This document shows, one piece after another, positions 26,212 through 35,804 of a stretch of 64,000 nucleotides of DNA. Position numbers and translations under genes: made by a program. The notes beneath the pieces were generated by a model. That model was not told the origin of the DNA. It worked only from the letters and a program-made list of their open reading frames with translations, and did no database searches. How positions within the stretch are numbered: the first letter of the stretch is position 1; the number at the start of each line of letters is the position of its first letter. Origin of the DNA: Paracoccaceae bacterium (GTDB lineage: Bacteria > Pseudomonadota > Alphaproteobacteria > Rhodobacterales > Rhodobacteraceae); NCBI GenBank assembly GCA_014872875.1, contig WKFI01000019.1, forward strand, positions 310,001-374,000, read 5' to 3'.

Positions 26212-28098
26212 TCAACTGCGACCAAACAGTCTTTCGATATCGCTCAGCTTCAACTCCACATAAGTGGGGCGTCCGTGGTTGCATTGACCGGAATGGGGAG
26301 TCGCCTCCATCTCGCGCAGAAGCGCATTCATTTCTTCGCCGCGCATCCGACGGCCCGAGCGGATGGATCCGTGGCAGGCTACACGGGACAGGATCGCTTC
26401 GACCTTGGCCTGGACCAGTTGCGATGATCCCTGATCGTCAAGCTCGTCCAGAATGTCCTTGATCATGGCAGTGGCGTTCACTTCGCCAAGAATGGCCGGG
26501 GTTTCGCGCACGGCAACCGCATTACCACCAAAGGGTTCGATGCTCAGGCCCAGTTGCTCCAACGCACCGGCGACCTCCAGCAGACGGGCGCCATCGCTGT
26601 CGGACAGTTCGACAATCTCGGGGATCAGCAAGGCTTGGGCCGCGACACCGTTCTCGGCCATCTGGGCTTTCAGCTTTTCATACACCAAACGTTCATGGGC
26701 AGCGTGTTGATCGACGATGACGATCCCGTCCTGAGTCTGGGCTATGATATAGTTTTCATGCACTTGTCCGCGTGCAGCCCCCAAGGGATGCTGCTCAGCC
26801 GCCTGTTGCACGTCTTCGTCGGGCATACGCTCTGGCGCGGTTTCGACAATCTGACCACTGAAATCATGCTTCAGCTCTTCGAAAGCCAGCGGGGTCGGAT
26901 CCACCGGTCGTTGCGCCGCGAAACTCGCAGCGCGGGCCCCCGGCGACGGTCGGTCCATCTGGTACACACGCGGTTGCGCGGGCTGTTCCGGTCGCATTGC
27001 GCCCAGCGTTGCCCCGGCCACAGTGGTCGAAGCCCGGTGCCCAGCTTCGGCCAGTGCATGACGCAGAGCGGAAACGATAAGCCCGCGCGCAATCCCAGGG
27101 TCACGGAAGCGGACTTCAGATTTCGCAGGATGCACATTCACATCGACAAGGGTCGGGTCGCAATCAATGAACAGCGCTGCCGCCGGATGGCGGTCGCGGC
27201 TGAGGAAATCGAAATAGGCTGCGCGCAACGCACCTTGCAGCGTCTTGTCCTTGACCGGCCTTGTGTTGACAAACAGGAATTGCGCGACCGATGCACCACG
27301 CGAATAGGTCGGCAAAGCGGCATAGCCGTACAGCCGGATACCATCCCGCGTGGCGTCGATCCGCAACGCATTTTCGGCGAATTCCCGCCCCAGCACCTGA
27401 GCCAACCGGCCATGTAGCGCATCGAAAAGGTCACCGGACAACGGATCTGCACGGAAGGTCACGCGTCCGTCGCCGCCCCCCGAAACATCGCGCAAGGTGA
27501 ACCCGATCGAAGGTTCGGCCATTGCCAGCCGTTTGACCGTGTCGGTGATGGCCTGGCTTTCTGACCGATCCGAGCGCATGAATTTCAGCCGTGCGGGCGT
27601 GGCAAAGAACAGATCGCGCAGCTCGACCACGGTGCCCGCGCGCAAGGCGGCGGGCCGTACCGGTTCGATTTTGCCGCCTGACACCTTGATCTGGGCCGCA
27701 TCTTCGCCCGGAACCCGGCTTGTGATGCTCAACCGACCAACGGCACCAAGCGATGGCAACGCCTCTCCCCGAAAACCAAACGTATGGATGTTGAGCAGAT
27801 CGGTACCGTCGATCTTTGAGGTGGCATGGCGCGACAGAGCCAGGGGCAATTCTTCGGCCCCGATGCCGCAGCCATCATCCGTGACCCGGATCAGGGTCTT
27901 TCCGCCATCCGCGATTTCCACCGCGATGCGGGTGGCTCCTGCATCGATGGCGTTTTCCACCAGTTCTTTGACGGCTGATGCCGGGCGTTCCACGACTTCG
28001 CCCGCTGCAATCCGGTTGATCGCGGTTTCATCCAATTGACGGATAACGGGGCGTGCTTCGGAACGAAATTCGCCTATGTTGTTGCTAAGATCGACCAT
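26212..28098 (-). CDS. mutL: DNA mismatch repair protein MutL
   Basis: 628 residues. N-terminal GHKL ATPase: [13 protein letters not shown] (Mg-binding Asn), [17 protein letters not shown], then the transducer domain with [15 protein letters not shown] Pro/Ala-rich linker leads to the C-terminal dimerisation domain, which contains [12 protein letters not shown], fitting the DQHA(X)2E(X)4E metal motif of endonucleolytic MutL proteins. So this MutL probably nicks DNA itself, as in bacteria without MutH. Lies downstream of the metal-transport operon after a 76-nt gap. Confidence 0.95.
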   Translation of the reverse strand: MVDLSNNIGEFRSEARPVIRQLDETAINRIAAGEVVERPASAVKELVENAIDAGATRIAVEIADGGKTLIRVTDDGCGIGAEELPLALSRHATSKIDGTDLLNIHTFGFRGEALPSLGAVGRLSITSRVPGEDAAQIKVSGGKIEPVRPAALRAGTVVELRDLFFATPARLKFMRSDRSESQAITDTVKRLAMAEPSIGFTLRDVSGGGDGRVTFRADPLSGDLFDALHGRLAQVLGREFAENALRIDATRDGIRLYGYAALPTYSRGASVAQFLFVNTRPVKDKTLQGALRAAYFDFLSRDRHPAAALFIDCDPTLVDVNVHPAKSEVRFRDPGIARGLIVSALRHALAEAGHRASTTVAGATLGAMRPEQPAQPRVYQMDRPSPGARAASFAAQRPVDPTPLAFEELKHDFSGQIVETAPERMPDEDVQQAAEQHPLGAARGQVHENYIIAQTQDGIVIVDQHAAHERLVYEKLKAQMAENGVAAQALLIPEIVELSDSDGARLLEVAGALEQLGLSIEPFGGNAVAVRETPAILGEVNATAMIKDILDELDDQGSSQLVQAKVEAILSRVACHGSIRSGRRMRGEEMNALLREMEATPHSGQCNHGRPTYVELKLSDIERLFGRS

Positions 28099-28174
28099 GC
28101 AACAAGACTTAGCATGTCTGGTTGCGATTCTGCCAGCGGGAACGCGGCACGGTTAGTTCAAGCTCGGGCCTGGT

Positions 28175-29104
28175 TCAAGCCGTCATTGGGGCACCCGTCC
28201 GGCTGCGGCACGGCCCGAATTTTGCCGCCAGTGCGAGGATGATGCCAGACACGGTGGCAATCATGCCCGCAGCCGAAACTGCATCAAAAGCCCCCAGCCA
28301 AAGAGGTCCATAGCCCGCCAGAACATAGCCTACAACGGCCGAAATCGTGGCAAAAACAATGCTCCAGGCCACCTGTGCCTCAAGCCTGTTGGTCATCATC
28401 CGCGCCGCGGCAGGGGGACAGATGAACATGGCGATCACGATAATCGATCCCACCGCATCGAATGCTGCCACAGCTGCAATGGCAGCCACAATCACCAGCG
28501 CCATGCCAAGTGCATTTACACGGATGCCCATGGTGCGCGCAAAACCTTCGTCGAAGGTCGAAATTTTCAAAGCCCGCCAAAAAACGCCAATGAACATTGC
28601 AACGCAAACCAGGGTAGCGGCAATCCGAGGCAGTTCGACCGGCAGATGCGCCAAGGCTTGTGCATCCAGAAGCGACGACCACCCAACGGCATCCAACCAG
28701 ATCAAACTTTCGAGGTTGCCATAGAGCGCGTGTTCCACATCGAGATGCACGTTCGAAGTATCAGTTTGCTCCAACAACAACACACCGCCTGCGAACATTG
28801 TGGTAAAGACCACACCCATCGCAGCCCCCGGCTCGATCCGGCCCAGACGGCGAATGGCTTCGATCAAGATGACTGCCACGACCGAGGCTCCGGCCGCGCC
28901 CAACATCATCGGCCAGGCTGAAATGGCTCCGGTCAGCAGAAAGGCCACCACGATACCTGGGAGCACCACATGGCTTATCGCATCGCCGATCAGGGCCTGG
29001 CGTCGCAACAGCAGGAAGTTCCCCGGTAGTGCACAGGCAATGGCCGCAAAGGTCCCGATCAGTATCGGGGTCAGGGACAGGGGAACGAACTCTTCACCGC
29101 TCAT
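28175..29104 (-). CDS. Manganese/zinc-type ABC transporter permease, second subunit
   Basis: 309 residues with about eight membrane spans, ABC-3 family (ZnuB/TroD/SitD). Recognisable parts: FLLLRRQALIGDAISHVVLPGIV at the N terminus (in two parts), DAVGSIIVIAMFICPPAAARM and AIVGYVLAGYG-like SAVVGYVLAGYG. Start overlaps the stop of the first permease gene by 4 nt. Together the two permeases form the channel of a divalent metal importer. Confidence 0.9.
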   Translation of the reverse strand: MSGEEFVPLSLTPILIGTFAAIACALPGNFLLLRRQALIGDAISHVVLPGIVVAFLLTGAISAWPMMLGAAGASVVAVILIEAIRRLGRIEPGAAMGVVFTTMFAGGVLLLEQTDTSNVHLDVEHALYGNLESLIWLDAVGWSSLLDAQALAHLPVELPRIAATLVCVAMFIGVFWRALKISTFDEGFARTMGIRVNALGMALVIVAAIAAVAAFDAVGSIIVIAMFICPPAAARMMTNRLEAQVAWSIVFATISAVVGYVLAGYGPLWLGAFDAVSAAGMIATVSGIILALAAKFGPCRSRTGAPMTA

Positions 29105-30306
29105 GCCAGCACCTCACTTGGGGCGCCGATGCGTCGGTCGATCTCGGCGATTTGGTCTTTGGTCATTACGGTCTCGATCTCGCGCAACCCATCATAAAGC
29201 GCTGCTGCGGCCTCGTGTGTCTGATCAGCGCGTACGATCTCCCAGCGTTTTTCATCCCGTAACGCTTTTGCGGCGCGGGCCCGTCCGGCTTCGGTGGCAA
29301 CCCCATCGGGGCGGACAAATCCGGCCCGCCTCAGCAGCCGCAAGGTCAGTTTCTCGTAGATCGGCTGGCTTTGCGCCAGCGCCAGCAAACCCTGCCGCAG
29401 ATGCACCCGACGCTGGAACCGTATATGCCGCATAACAGCAGCCAGAACACCCCGGTTGGGCGCAAAGAACAAGGACAGGGCAAACAGGGCAAAGCTCATC
29501 AACACGATAATCGGCCCGGTGGGCAGGTTCGGGGCCGTTGCGGACAGGGCAGCGCCAAGATAAGCCGCCAAACCACCCGACAGACCGGCCAGCAGCACGA
29601 CATATTCTGACCTTTCGGTCCAGAACCGCGCTGTGACGGCCGGGATGATCAGCAGGGCCACGATCAGGATCAGACCGACGATTTTCAACCCGACAACGGT
29701 GACTGCCATGACAAGCCCCATCATCATCATGTCCACACGGCTGACGGAAATGCCTTGGGCTGCGGCATATTCGGCATCAAAAGCCACAAGGATCATCGGG
29801 CGGCGCAGAAGTAAAATCAGCATCAAGGTCGCCATGCCCCCTCCGGCGATGATGACCGCATCCTCCCAGAGCATTCCGGCAGTTGATCCCAGCAGGAATC
29901 CTTCGAGACCGGCCTGCTTGCCGATGCCCAGCGTCTGAATCACGGTCAGCAACACGACCCCAAAGCCAAAAAACACCGACAGCACGGCACCAATGGCAGC
30001 ATCTTCCGCCAGGCGGGTGTTCCGGGTCAGCCAGTTCAAACACCACAGCCCGATCCCAGCAGACAGGGCAGAGCCCAGCAGAAGCCCAATCAGGTCACGC
30101 CCATCGCCACCCAGTGCGGCCATGAGCAGAAAGGCCAGACACACGCCCGGCAAAGTCGCATGGGACACCGCATCACTGACCAAAGCCCGTTTACGAAGGA
30201 ACAGGAACGTGCCGGTGACCCCGGCCGAGATCCCCAACAGGGTCGCGCCAATGGCCACCAGCGTGGCGTTGTAGCCCAGCTGGAGCGTCAGGGCCTCGTA
30301 AACCAT
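29101..30306 (-). CDS. Manganese/zinc-type ABC transporter permease with C-terminal cytoplasmic extension
   Basis: 401 residues. Residues 1-285 are an ABC-3 permease (TFLFLRKRALVSDAVSHATL, VDMMMMGLVMAVTVVGLKIV, GLILIVALLIIPAVTARFW). Unlike most family members it continues about 110 residues as a soluble, charged domain (LTLRLLRRAGFVRPDGVATE and AGRARAAKALRDEKRWEIVR) that resembles a winged helix and ends in a helix with KDQIAEIDRRIG. Similar extensions exist in TroC/MntC-type permeases. It lies 3 nt after the ATPase gene. The tail may sense metal or regulate the channel; this is inference. Confidence 0.88.
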   Translation of the reverse strand: MVYEALTLQLGYNATLVAIGATLLGISAGVTGTFLFLRKRALVSDAVSHATLPGVCLAFLLMAALGGDGRDLIGLLLGSALSAGIGLWCLNWLTRNTRLAEDAAIGAVLSVFFGFGVVLLTVIQTLGIGKQAGLEGFLLGSTAGMLWEDAVIIAGGGMATLMLILLLRRPMILVAFDAEYAAAQGISVSRVDMMMMGLVMAVTVVGLKIVGLILIVALLIIPAVTARFWTERSEYVVLLAGLSGGLAAYLGAALSATAPNLPTGPIIVLMSFALFALSLFFAPNRGVLAAVMRHIRFQRRVHLRQGLLALAQSQPIYEKLTLRLLRRAGFVRPDGVATEAGRARAAKALRDEKRWEIVRADQTHEAAAALYDGLREIETVMTKDQIAEIDRRIGAPSEVLA

Positions 30307-30308
30307 AG

Positions 30309-31115
30309 CTATCCTACGGCCTGGGCGAGTTGATCAACCTGTGCCGTCGCCAAACGGCCGCCATACGCTGTTTGCAAGGTTTCGGCAGTGAATGCCTGGG
30401 TCACTGGACCTTCGGCAACCTTCCTTGTGTTGATCAGGAAGACGTTTTCAAAGTAATCGGTGACGGTCGCAAGGTCGTGATGCACGACAACAACGGTCTT
30501 ACCTTCGGCACGCAGTGATTTCAGCACGCTGATAATGGCTTTTTCTGTGGCCGCATCCACCCCGGCAAAGGGTTCGTCCAATAGGTACAGATCCGCATCC
30601 TGTGCCAAGGCCCGCGCGAGGAACACACGCTGCTGCTGTCCGCCGGACAATTGTCCGATCTGACGCTCGGCAAATTCACGCATCCCAACGCGATTCAGGC
30701 AATCCATCGCCTTCGCCTTGTGGCGCCCCCTGAGGCGCCCCAACAGGCCCAATTCGCGATAGACACCCATCAGGACCACATCAATCACCCGGGTCGGAAA
30801 ATCCCAATCCACACTGGCACGCTGAGGGACATAGGCAATCCGGGCACGCTGTGTATCAATCGGTTTGCCGAACACCTGAACCTGACCTGATACATGCGGA
30901 ACAATTCCAAGAGCCGCCTTCAATGTGGTCGATTTACCAGCACCATTCGGCCCGATGATCGCCGTCATCTTGCCCGGCTCAACCGTCATATCGACCGAGA
31001 ACACAGCCGGTTTTTGTCCATAGGTCACAGTCAGGCCTCGAATGGACAGCGGGCTTTCAGCCAAGTCAGGCGCCTCCGGCACACGACCCATGTTTGATGC
31101 CAATTCCAGAACCAT
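30309..31115 (-). CDS. Manganese/zinc-type ABC transporter ATP-binding protein
   Basis: 268 residues. Walker A GPNGAGKST (55-63), YVPQRASVDWDFP (Q-loop, typical of SitB/MntB/ZnuC), signature LSGGQQQRVFLARAL, Walker B LYLLDEPFAGVD and switch His in VVVHHDL. Starts 3 nt after the binding-protein gene, so it is translated from the same mRNA. Energises uptake through the two downstream permeases. Confidence 0.93.
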   Translation of the reverse strand: MVLELASNMGRVPEAPDLAESPLSIRGLTVTYGQKPAVFSVDMTVEPGKMTAIIGPNGAGKSTTLKAALGIVPHVSGQVQVFGKPIDTQRARIAYVPQRASVDWDFPTRVIDVVLMGVYRELGLLGRLRGRHKAKAMDCLNRVGMREFAERQIGQLSGGQQQRVFLARALAQDADLYLLDEPFAGVDAATEKAIISVLKSLRAEGKTVVVVHHDLATVTDYFENVFLINTRKVAEGPVTQAFTAETLQTAYGGRLATAQVDQLAQAVG

Positions 31116-31118
31116 CGC

Positions 31119-32084
31119 TCAGAACCCTGCCGACAGTTTGCCGTTCATCCCACGCTCGGGCGCTTCGGCCCCCAATGCGCTGGCGATAGTGGTGACATTG
31201 TGGTCCAGCATCCCCAAATAGGTGCCTTCATAAGTCCCGTCGTTGCCCATTGCATCCGAGTACAGCTCGCCCCCGATCTGTACCACGTGCCCCTTGGCCG
31301 CGGCCCCTTCGATCAGAGCCTTGATCGACCGGTCCGAAACGGAGCTTTCGACGAAAACAGCCGTGATCTGACGATCCACCAGCACATCCACCAATTCGCT
31401 GATCCGGCTCAGTCCAGCTTCTGACTGGGTAGAAATACCCTGGATACCGAGTTCTTCAAAACCATAGGCCTGACCGAAATATCCAAATGCATCATGCGCG
31501 GTGACCAGAACCCGGCTGTTTTCCGGCACACCGGCCAAAGTGGTTTCGGCATAGGATCGCAAGCGGTCAAGATCGGTCAGGTGTTGCTCAGCATTGGCCG
31601 CGAAAACTGAAGCGGCACCCGGGCGCACCTGCGTCAGGGCCTCCTGGATCTCCTGAACAACCAGCTTCCACAATGTAGGATCCATCCAGACATGCGGGTC
31701 GAATTTGTCGGCATAGTCTTCGTTGGCACGCAACAAATCCTTGGGCAGTCCATCGGCCACAGCTACGACCGTTTTCTTGCGCTCCAGGTCATGGAAAAAC
31801 TCTTCCATCTGCGCTTCCAGGTACAGACCGTGCCAGAGCACCAAATCCGCGCGGGTCATGGCGACGATATCGGTCCGGGTCTGGCGATAGGCATGCGGGT
31901 CCACACCCGCACCCATCAAGCCTTTTACTTCGACCTGATCGCCACCGATCTGACGAGCTGCATCGGCGATCATGCCTGTCGTGGCCACCACTTGCAGAGG
32001 CGCTTCGGCTGCGGCACGGCTGCTGACAGCTGGAAGCGCAAGAATCAGCGCAAGAAAGACGTAGAAAAACTTCCGAATCCACAT
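31119..32084 (-). CDS. Metal ABC transporter substrate-binding protein (TroA/SitA-like)
   Basis: 321 residues. Signal peptide (about 1-26, ending SSRAAAEA), then a cluster A-I metal-binding protein: TTGMIADAARQIGG, metal ligands in DPHAYRQT, DPHVWMD, VESSVSDRSIKAL and ELYSDAMG. There is no His-rich loop of the ZnuA type, which favours manganese over zinc, though not decisively. AAAGGG precedes the ATG. First gene of the four-gene operon; two palindromes lie 37-87 nt upstream. Confidence 0.9.
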   Translation of the reverse strand: MWIRKFFYVFLALILALPAVSSRAAAEAPLQVVATTGMIADAARQIGGDQVEVKGLMGAGVDPHAYRQTRTDIVAMTRADLVLWHGLYLEAQMEEFFHDLERKKTVVAVADGLPKDLLRANEDYADKFDPHVWMDPTLWKLVVQEIQEALTQVRPGAASVFAANAEQHLTDLDRLRSYAETTLAGVPENSRVLVTAHDAFGYFGQAYGFEELGIQGISTQSEAGLSRISELVDVLVDRQITAVFVESSVSDRSIKALIEGAAAKGHVVQIGGELYSDAMGNDGTYEGTYLGMLDHNVTTIASALGAEAPERGMNGKLSAGF

Positions 32085-32120
32085 GAGGCATGCCCTTTGT
32101 GTTCTGTGTTGATGACAATA

Positions 32121-32171
32121 TGAGAACGATTCTCAATTTCGTCAATGCTATTGCGACTTATTCGCAATAAG
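32121..32171. promoter_or_regulatory. Pair of 15-bp palindromes, likely Fur-family operator region
   Basis: TGAGAA-CGA-TTCTCA (32121-32135) and CTTATT-CGC-AATAAG (32157-32171) are both perfect 6-3-6 inverted repeats; an overlapping TTGCGA-N5-TCGCAA (32151-32167) is also present. The first resembles Fur/Mur boxes. They sit between the metal-transport operon and deoC. Metal-dependent repression of the transporter is the simplest reading. Confidence 0.6.
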
Positions 32172-32281
32172 AGTGCGATTATTTTCCAAATGGTCAAATT
32201 TACCCAGCGAAACCCCGCTGGTTCGCTTGCCAACATGTCGCACCCGTGCGATTTTCGGGGACGTTTCCAAGGAACATCGAG

Positions 32282-33271
32282 ATGGACAGCCAAACAGCAG
32301 AACGAACGGCGCACCTGCCGCAGGTGACCGAGCCGCGAAATCCCGGCATGCCGCTGGATCTGGATTGGGTGCGCCTGGCGCAGGCCAACACCTCGGCCAT
32401 TGAACGGCGCGCGGCGACGCTGCCGGGACGGCGCAGTGTCAAGAAAGACCATCAGGCGGCCTGGCTGCTCAGGGCGATCAGTTGTATCGACCTGACGACG
32501 CTGTCGGGCGATGACACGGTTGGGCGGGTCCGACGGTTATGTGCCAAGGCGCGGCAACCGGTGCGCGCGGACATGCTGGCAGCGCTGGATATGCAGGGTC
32601 TGACCACCGGCGCGGTCTGTGTCTATCACGACATGATCCCCACGGCGGTGGACGCCTTGGCCGGCACCGGCATTCCGGTGGCCGCCGTATCCACGGGTTT
32701 CCCGGCGGGCCTATCGCCCTTCCACCTGCGCGTCGCCGAGATCGAGGAAAGCGTTCGCGCCGGTGCACACGAGATCGACATTGTGATCTCTCGCCGTCAC
32801 GTACTGACCGGCAATTGGCAGGCGCTTTATGACGAAATGAAAGCCTTCCGCACCGCTTGCGGCGATGCTCATGTCAAGGCCATCCTCGCGACTGGCGAAT
32901 TGGGCAGCCTGCGCAATGTCGCCCGGGCGTCGTTGGTCTGCATGATGGCGGGCGCGGATTTCATCAAGACCTCGACCGGCAAGGAAAGCGTCAACGCCAC
33001 CCTGCCCGTGTCGCTGGTGATGATCCGCGCGATCCGCGAATACCATGAACGCACCGGGTACCGGGTCGGCTACAAGCCAGCGGGTGGGATCTCCAAGGCA
33101 AAGGACGCGCTGGTGTACCTGTCGCTGATGAAAGATGAGTTGGGTGACCGTTGGTTACAGCCCGACCTGTTCCGCTTTGGCGCATCATCCCTGCTGGGCG
33201 ATATCGAACGGCAATTGGAACACTACCTGACCGGCGCCTATTCCGCCGGGTATCGGCACGCAATGGGTTAA
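32282..33271 (+). CDS. deoC: Deoxyribose-phosphate aldolase
   Basis: 329 residues. Cleaves 2-deoxyribose 5-phosphate to glyceraldehyde 3-phosphate and acetaldehyde. Catalytic features: Schiff-base Lys in DFIKTSTGKE, second Lys in GYKPAGGISKAKDAL, plus EIDIVISRRH and VKAILATGELG. An N-terminal extension of about 70 residues makes it longer than E. coli DeoC, as in the eukaryote-like subgroup. ATG at 32282 follows AAGGA. A hairpin separates it from the aldehyde dehydrogenase gene, which can oxidise the released acetaldehyde. Confidence 0.93.
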   Translation: MDSQTAERTAHLPQVTEPRNPGMPLDLDWVRLAQANTSAIERRAATLPGRRSVKKDHQAAWLLRAISCIDLTTLSGDDTVGRVRRLCAKARQPVRADMLAALDMQGLTTGAVCVYHDMIPTAVDALAGTGIPVAAVSTGFPAGLSPFHLRVAEIEESVRAGAHEIDIVISRRHVLTGNWQALYDEMKAFRTACGDAHVKAILATGELGSLRNVARASLVCMMAGADFIKTSTGKESVNATLPVSLVMIRAIREYHERTGYRVGYKPAGGISKAKDALVYLSLMKDELGDRWLQPDLFRFGASSLLGDIERQLEHYLTGAYSAGYRHAMG

Positions 33272-33280
33272 GGACACAGA

Positions 33281-33301
33281 CGGAATTCGTCGCGAATTCC
33301 G
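33281..33301 (+). other. Intercistronic hairpin between deoC and the aldehyde dehydrogenase gene
   Basis: CGGAATTCG-TCG-CGAATTCCG, a perfect 9-bp stem with a 3-nt loop, 10 nt after the deoC stop. It is followed by GTTTT; partial termination or stabilisation of deoC mRNA is likely. Confidence 0.5.
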
Positions 33302-33347
33302 GGCCGTTTTCTCGAACAGAAAGCGGATCCTCACAAGGATCAAAACG

Positions 33348-35684
33348 ATGACAGTAAAAGAGATCTTCGAGACCATGGAATACGGCCCTGCCCCCGAAAG
33401 CGCCGCCGAGGCGTTGGCCTGGCTGGTCGATCAGGGTGACCGGTTCGGGCACTTCATCGATGGCAGCTTTACTGCGCCGGGCGACGGGTTCGAAAGCCGC
33501 AATCCCGCCACGGATGAAGTGCTGGCAACCCTGACCCAGGCCACACAGGCCGATGTGGACAGCGCAATTTCCGCCGCCCGCAAGGCACAGGCCAAATGGG
33601 AAAGCTTGGGCGGTGCGGGCCGGGCGCGATACCTGTATGCCATTGCGCGACTGCTGCAAAAGCATTCGAGGCTGTTTGCCGTTCTGGAAACACTGGACAA
33701 CGGCAAGCCCATCCGCGAGAGCCGTGACATCGATATTCCGTTGGCCCAGCGGCATTTCTATTACCACGCGGGCATGGCCCAGTTGATGGAGAGCGAGCTG
33801 CCCGACCGCGAAGCTCTGGGGGTTTGCGGGCAGATTATCCCTTGGAACTTCCCGCTTTTGATGCTGGCTTGGAAGATCGCGCCGGCGCTGGCAATGGGCA
33901 ATACGGTGGTGTTGAAACCGGCAGAGTACACCTCGCTCACGGCGCTGCTGTTTGCCGATATCTGCCGTCAGGCCGGTTTGCCCAAGGGTGTTGTCAACAT
34001 CGTGACCGGCGATGGTGCCGTGGGTGAGATGATTGTAGCGTCCGACGTGGACAAGATTGCCTTTACCGGCTCGACCTCGGTCGGGCGCAAGATCCAGCAG
34101 GCCGTGGCCGGATCGGGCAAAGCGCTGACGCTCGAATTGGGCGGCAAGTCGCCTTACATCGTATTTGACGACGCGGATATCGACAGCGCCATCGAAGGTC
34201 TGGTCGATGCCATCTGGTTCAATCAGGGTCAGGTCTGCTGCGCCGGGTCGCGCCTTCTGGTGCAGGAGGGCATTGCCGAGACGTTCCACGCCCGGCTCAA
34301 AGCCCGCATGGACAAGCTGCGCATCGGCAGCCCGTTGGACAAGTGCATCGACGTGGGTGCCGTGGTGGACCCGGTTCAGCTGGACACCATCACTCGTATG
34401 GTCGAGAGCAACAGCGCAGGCGAAATCCATCAGGCCCAGGTCGAGATGCCGGCGCAGGGCTGCTTTTATCCCCCCACCCTGATTCAAGGGTTGGAGCCGT
34501 CGGACCCGCTGATGCAGGAGGAGATCTTTGGCCCCGTCCTGGTCTCCTGCACCTTCCGCACCCCAGCGGAAGTGGTAGAGCTGGCAAACAACACGCGCTA
34601 CGGGCTGGCAGCCACGGTGTGGACCGAAAATGTGAATCTCGCGCTGGACATCGCGCCGAAACTGGTCGCGGGGGTGGTCTGGGTCAATGCCACCAACCTT
34701 TTTGACGCTGCTGCAGGTTTTGGCGGGGTGCGCGAAAGCGGGTTTGGACGAGAAGGCGGTTGGGAAGGGCTGAGCGCCTATACCCGCTCCAAAACCAAAC
34801 TGAACAAGCTGACAAAAGTCGAGGCATTCCGTGGCGATGGCGCTCCGGCGGATGCCCTCGACCGGACCGCAAAAATGTATGTGGCGGGCAAACAAGCGCG
34901 CCCGGACAGCGGCTATTCGAAACCCGTCTACGGCAAGAACGGCGCACTGCTGGGCCATGTGGGATTGGGCAACCGCAAGGATGTGCGCAACGCCGTAGAG
35001 GCAGCAGCAGGAGTCAAGGCGTGGTCCAAGACCACCGGTCATCTGCGGGCACAAATCCTCTACTACATTGGCGAGAACCTGTCTGCGCGGGCAGACGAAT
35101 TCGCCCATCGCATCGACGCAATGACCGGTAAACGCGGTGGCGCGGCAGAGGTCGACGCCTCGATCCAGCGCCTATTCACCGCGGCTGCCTGGGCCGACAA
35201 ATATGACGGTCAGGCCCATGGTGTTCCGATCCGTGGCGTAGCCTTGGCGATGAAGGAACCGGTGGGCGTGATCGGGGCGCTCTGTGCGGATGAGGCGCCT
35301 TTGTTGGGGCTGGTGTCGGCGATGGCGCCGGCGATCTCGATGGGCAATCGGGTCGTGCTCGCAGCGAGCGAGCCCTTCCCGCTGGCAGCCACGGACTTCT
35401 ATCAGATCCTGGAAACGTCGGATGTGCCCGCTGGGGTAGTGAATATCCTGACAGGTTCCCACGCGGAACTTGCCAAACCCTTGGCATCGCACATGAATGT
35501 GGACGCGGTCTGGAGCTTCTCCTCCACTAATCTGTCAACCGAAATCGAGCATGCCGCCGCCAGTAACATCAAGCGGAGCTGGGTCAACAACGGCATGGCG
35601 TTCGACTGGAAAACGGATCACACCCGCGCCTTTTTGCAGGCCTCAACCGAGGTCAAGAACATCTGGGTGCCCTACGGAGAGTAG
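33348..35684 (+). CDS. Two-domain aldehyde dehydrogenase, ALDH16 type
   Basis: 778 residues, far longer than ordinary ALDHs (about 500). The first ALDH unit (about 25-485) keeps Glu263 (LELGGKSP), the nucleophile Cys297 (NQGQVCCAGSR), IIPWNFPLL and EEIFGPVL. A second ALDH-like unit (about 510-778) has VGVIGALCADEAPLLGLVSA and VPAGVVNILTGS but no catalytic Cys/Glu, so it looks non-catalytic. This matches ALDH16, including the enzyme of the roseobacter Loktanella whose structure is known. It follows deoC, so acetaldehyde is a plausible substrate. AAGGA precedes the start. Confidence 0.92.
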   Translation: MTVKEIFETMEYGPAPESAAEALAWLVDQGDRFGHFIDGSFTAPGDGFESRNPATDEVLATLTQATQADVDSAISAARKAQAKWESLGGAGRARYLYAIARLLQKHSRLFAVLETLDNGKPIRESRDIDIPLAQRHFYYHAGMAQLMESELPDREALGVCGQIIPWNFPLLMLAWKIAPALAMGNTVVLKPAEYTSLTALLFADICRQAGLPKGVVNIVTGDGAVGEMIVASDVDKIAFTGSTSVGRKIQQAVAGSGKALTLELGGKSPYIVFDDADIDSAIEGLVDAIWFNQGQVCCAGSRLLVQEGIAETFHARLKARMDKLRIGSPLDKCIDVGAVVDPVQLDTITRMVESNSAGEIHQAQVEMPAQGCFYPPTLIQGLEPSDPLMQEEIFGPVLVSCTFRTPAEVVELANNTRYGLAATVWTENVNLALDIAPKLVAGVVWVNATNLFDAAAGFGGVRESGFGREGGWEGLSAYTRSKTKLNKLTKVEAFRGDGAPADALDRTAKMYVAGKQARPDSGYSKPVYGKNGALLGHVGLGNRKDVRNAVEAAAGVKAWSKTTGHLRAQILYYIGENLSARADEFAHRIDAMTGKRGGAAEVDASIQRLFTAAAWADKYDGQAHGVPIRGVALAMKEPVGVIGALCADEAPLLGLVSAMAPAISMGNRVVLAASEPFPLAATDFYQILETSDVPAGVVNILTGSHAELAKPLASHMNVDAVWSFSSTNLSTEIEHAAASNIKRSWVNNGMAFDWKTDHTRAFLQASTEVKNIWVPYGE

Positions 35685-35720
35685 GGACTCGGGCCGCTTC
35701 ATTTACCGGTTCACACCCCG

Positions 35721-35746
35721 TGCACAGGCTGTACGCAGCCTGTGCA
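35721..35746. terminator. Hairpin between convergent genes
   Basis: TGCACAGGCTG-TACG-CAGCCTGTGCA: a perfect 11-bp stem with a 4-nt loop, 37 nt after the aldehyde dehydrogenase stop and 59 nt after the end of the convergent MarR-GNAT gene. No T run, but position and symmetry fit a bidirectional terminator. Confidence 0.65.
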
Positions 35747-35804
35747 ACCTTTGCCACCTGGCCCAACTCAGGGGCGCGGGTTTGACTTGTCTGCCGTCGC
35801 ATAC

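Noticed and set aside
32991-35108. Long minus-strand open frame of about 700 codons
   Set aside because: Antisense to the ALDH16 gene, which has full family motifs; composition is that of a shadow frame.
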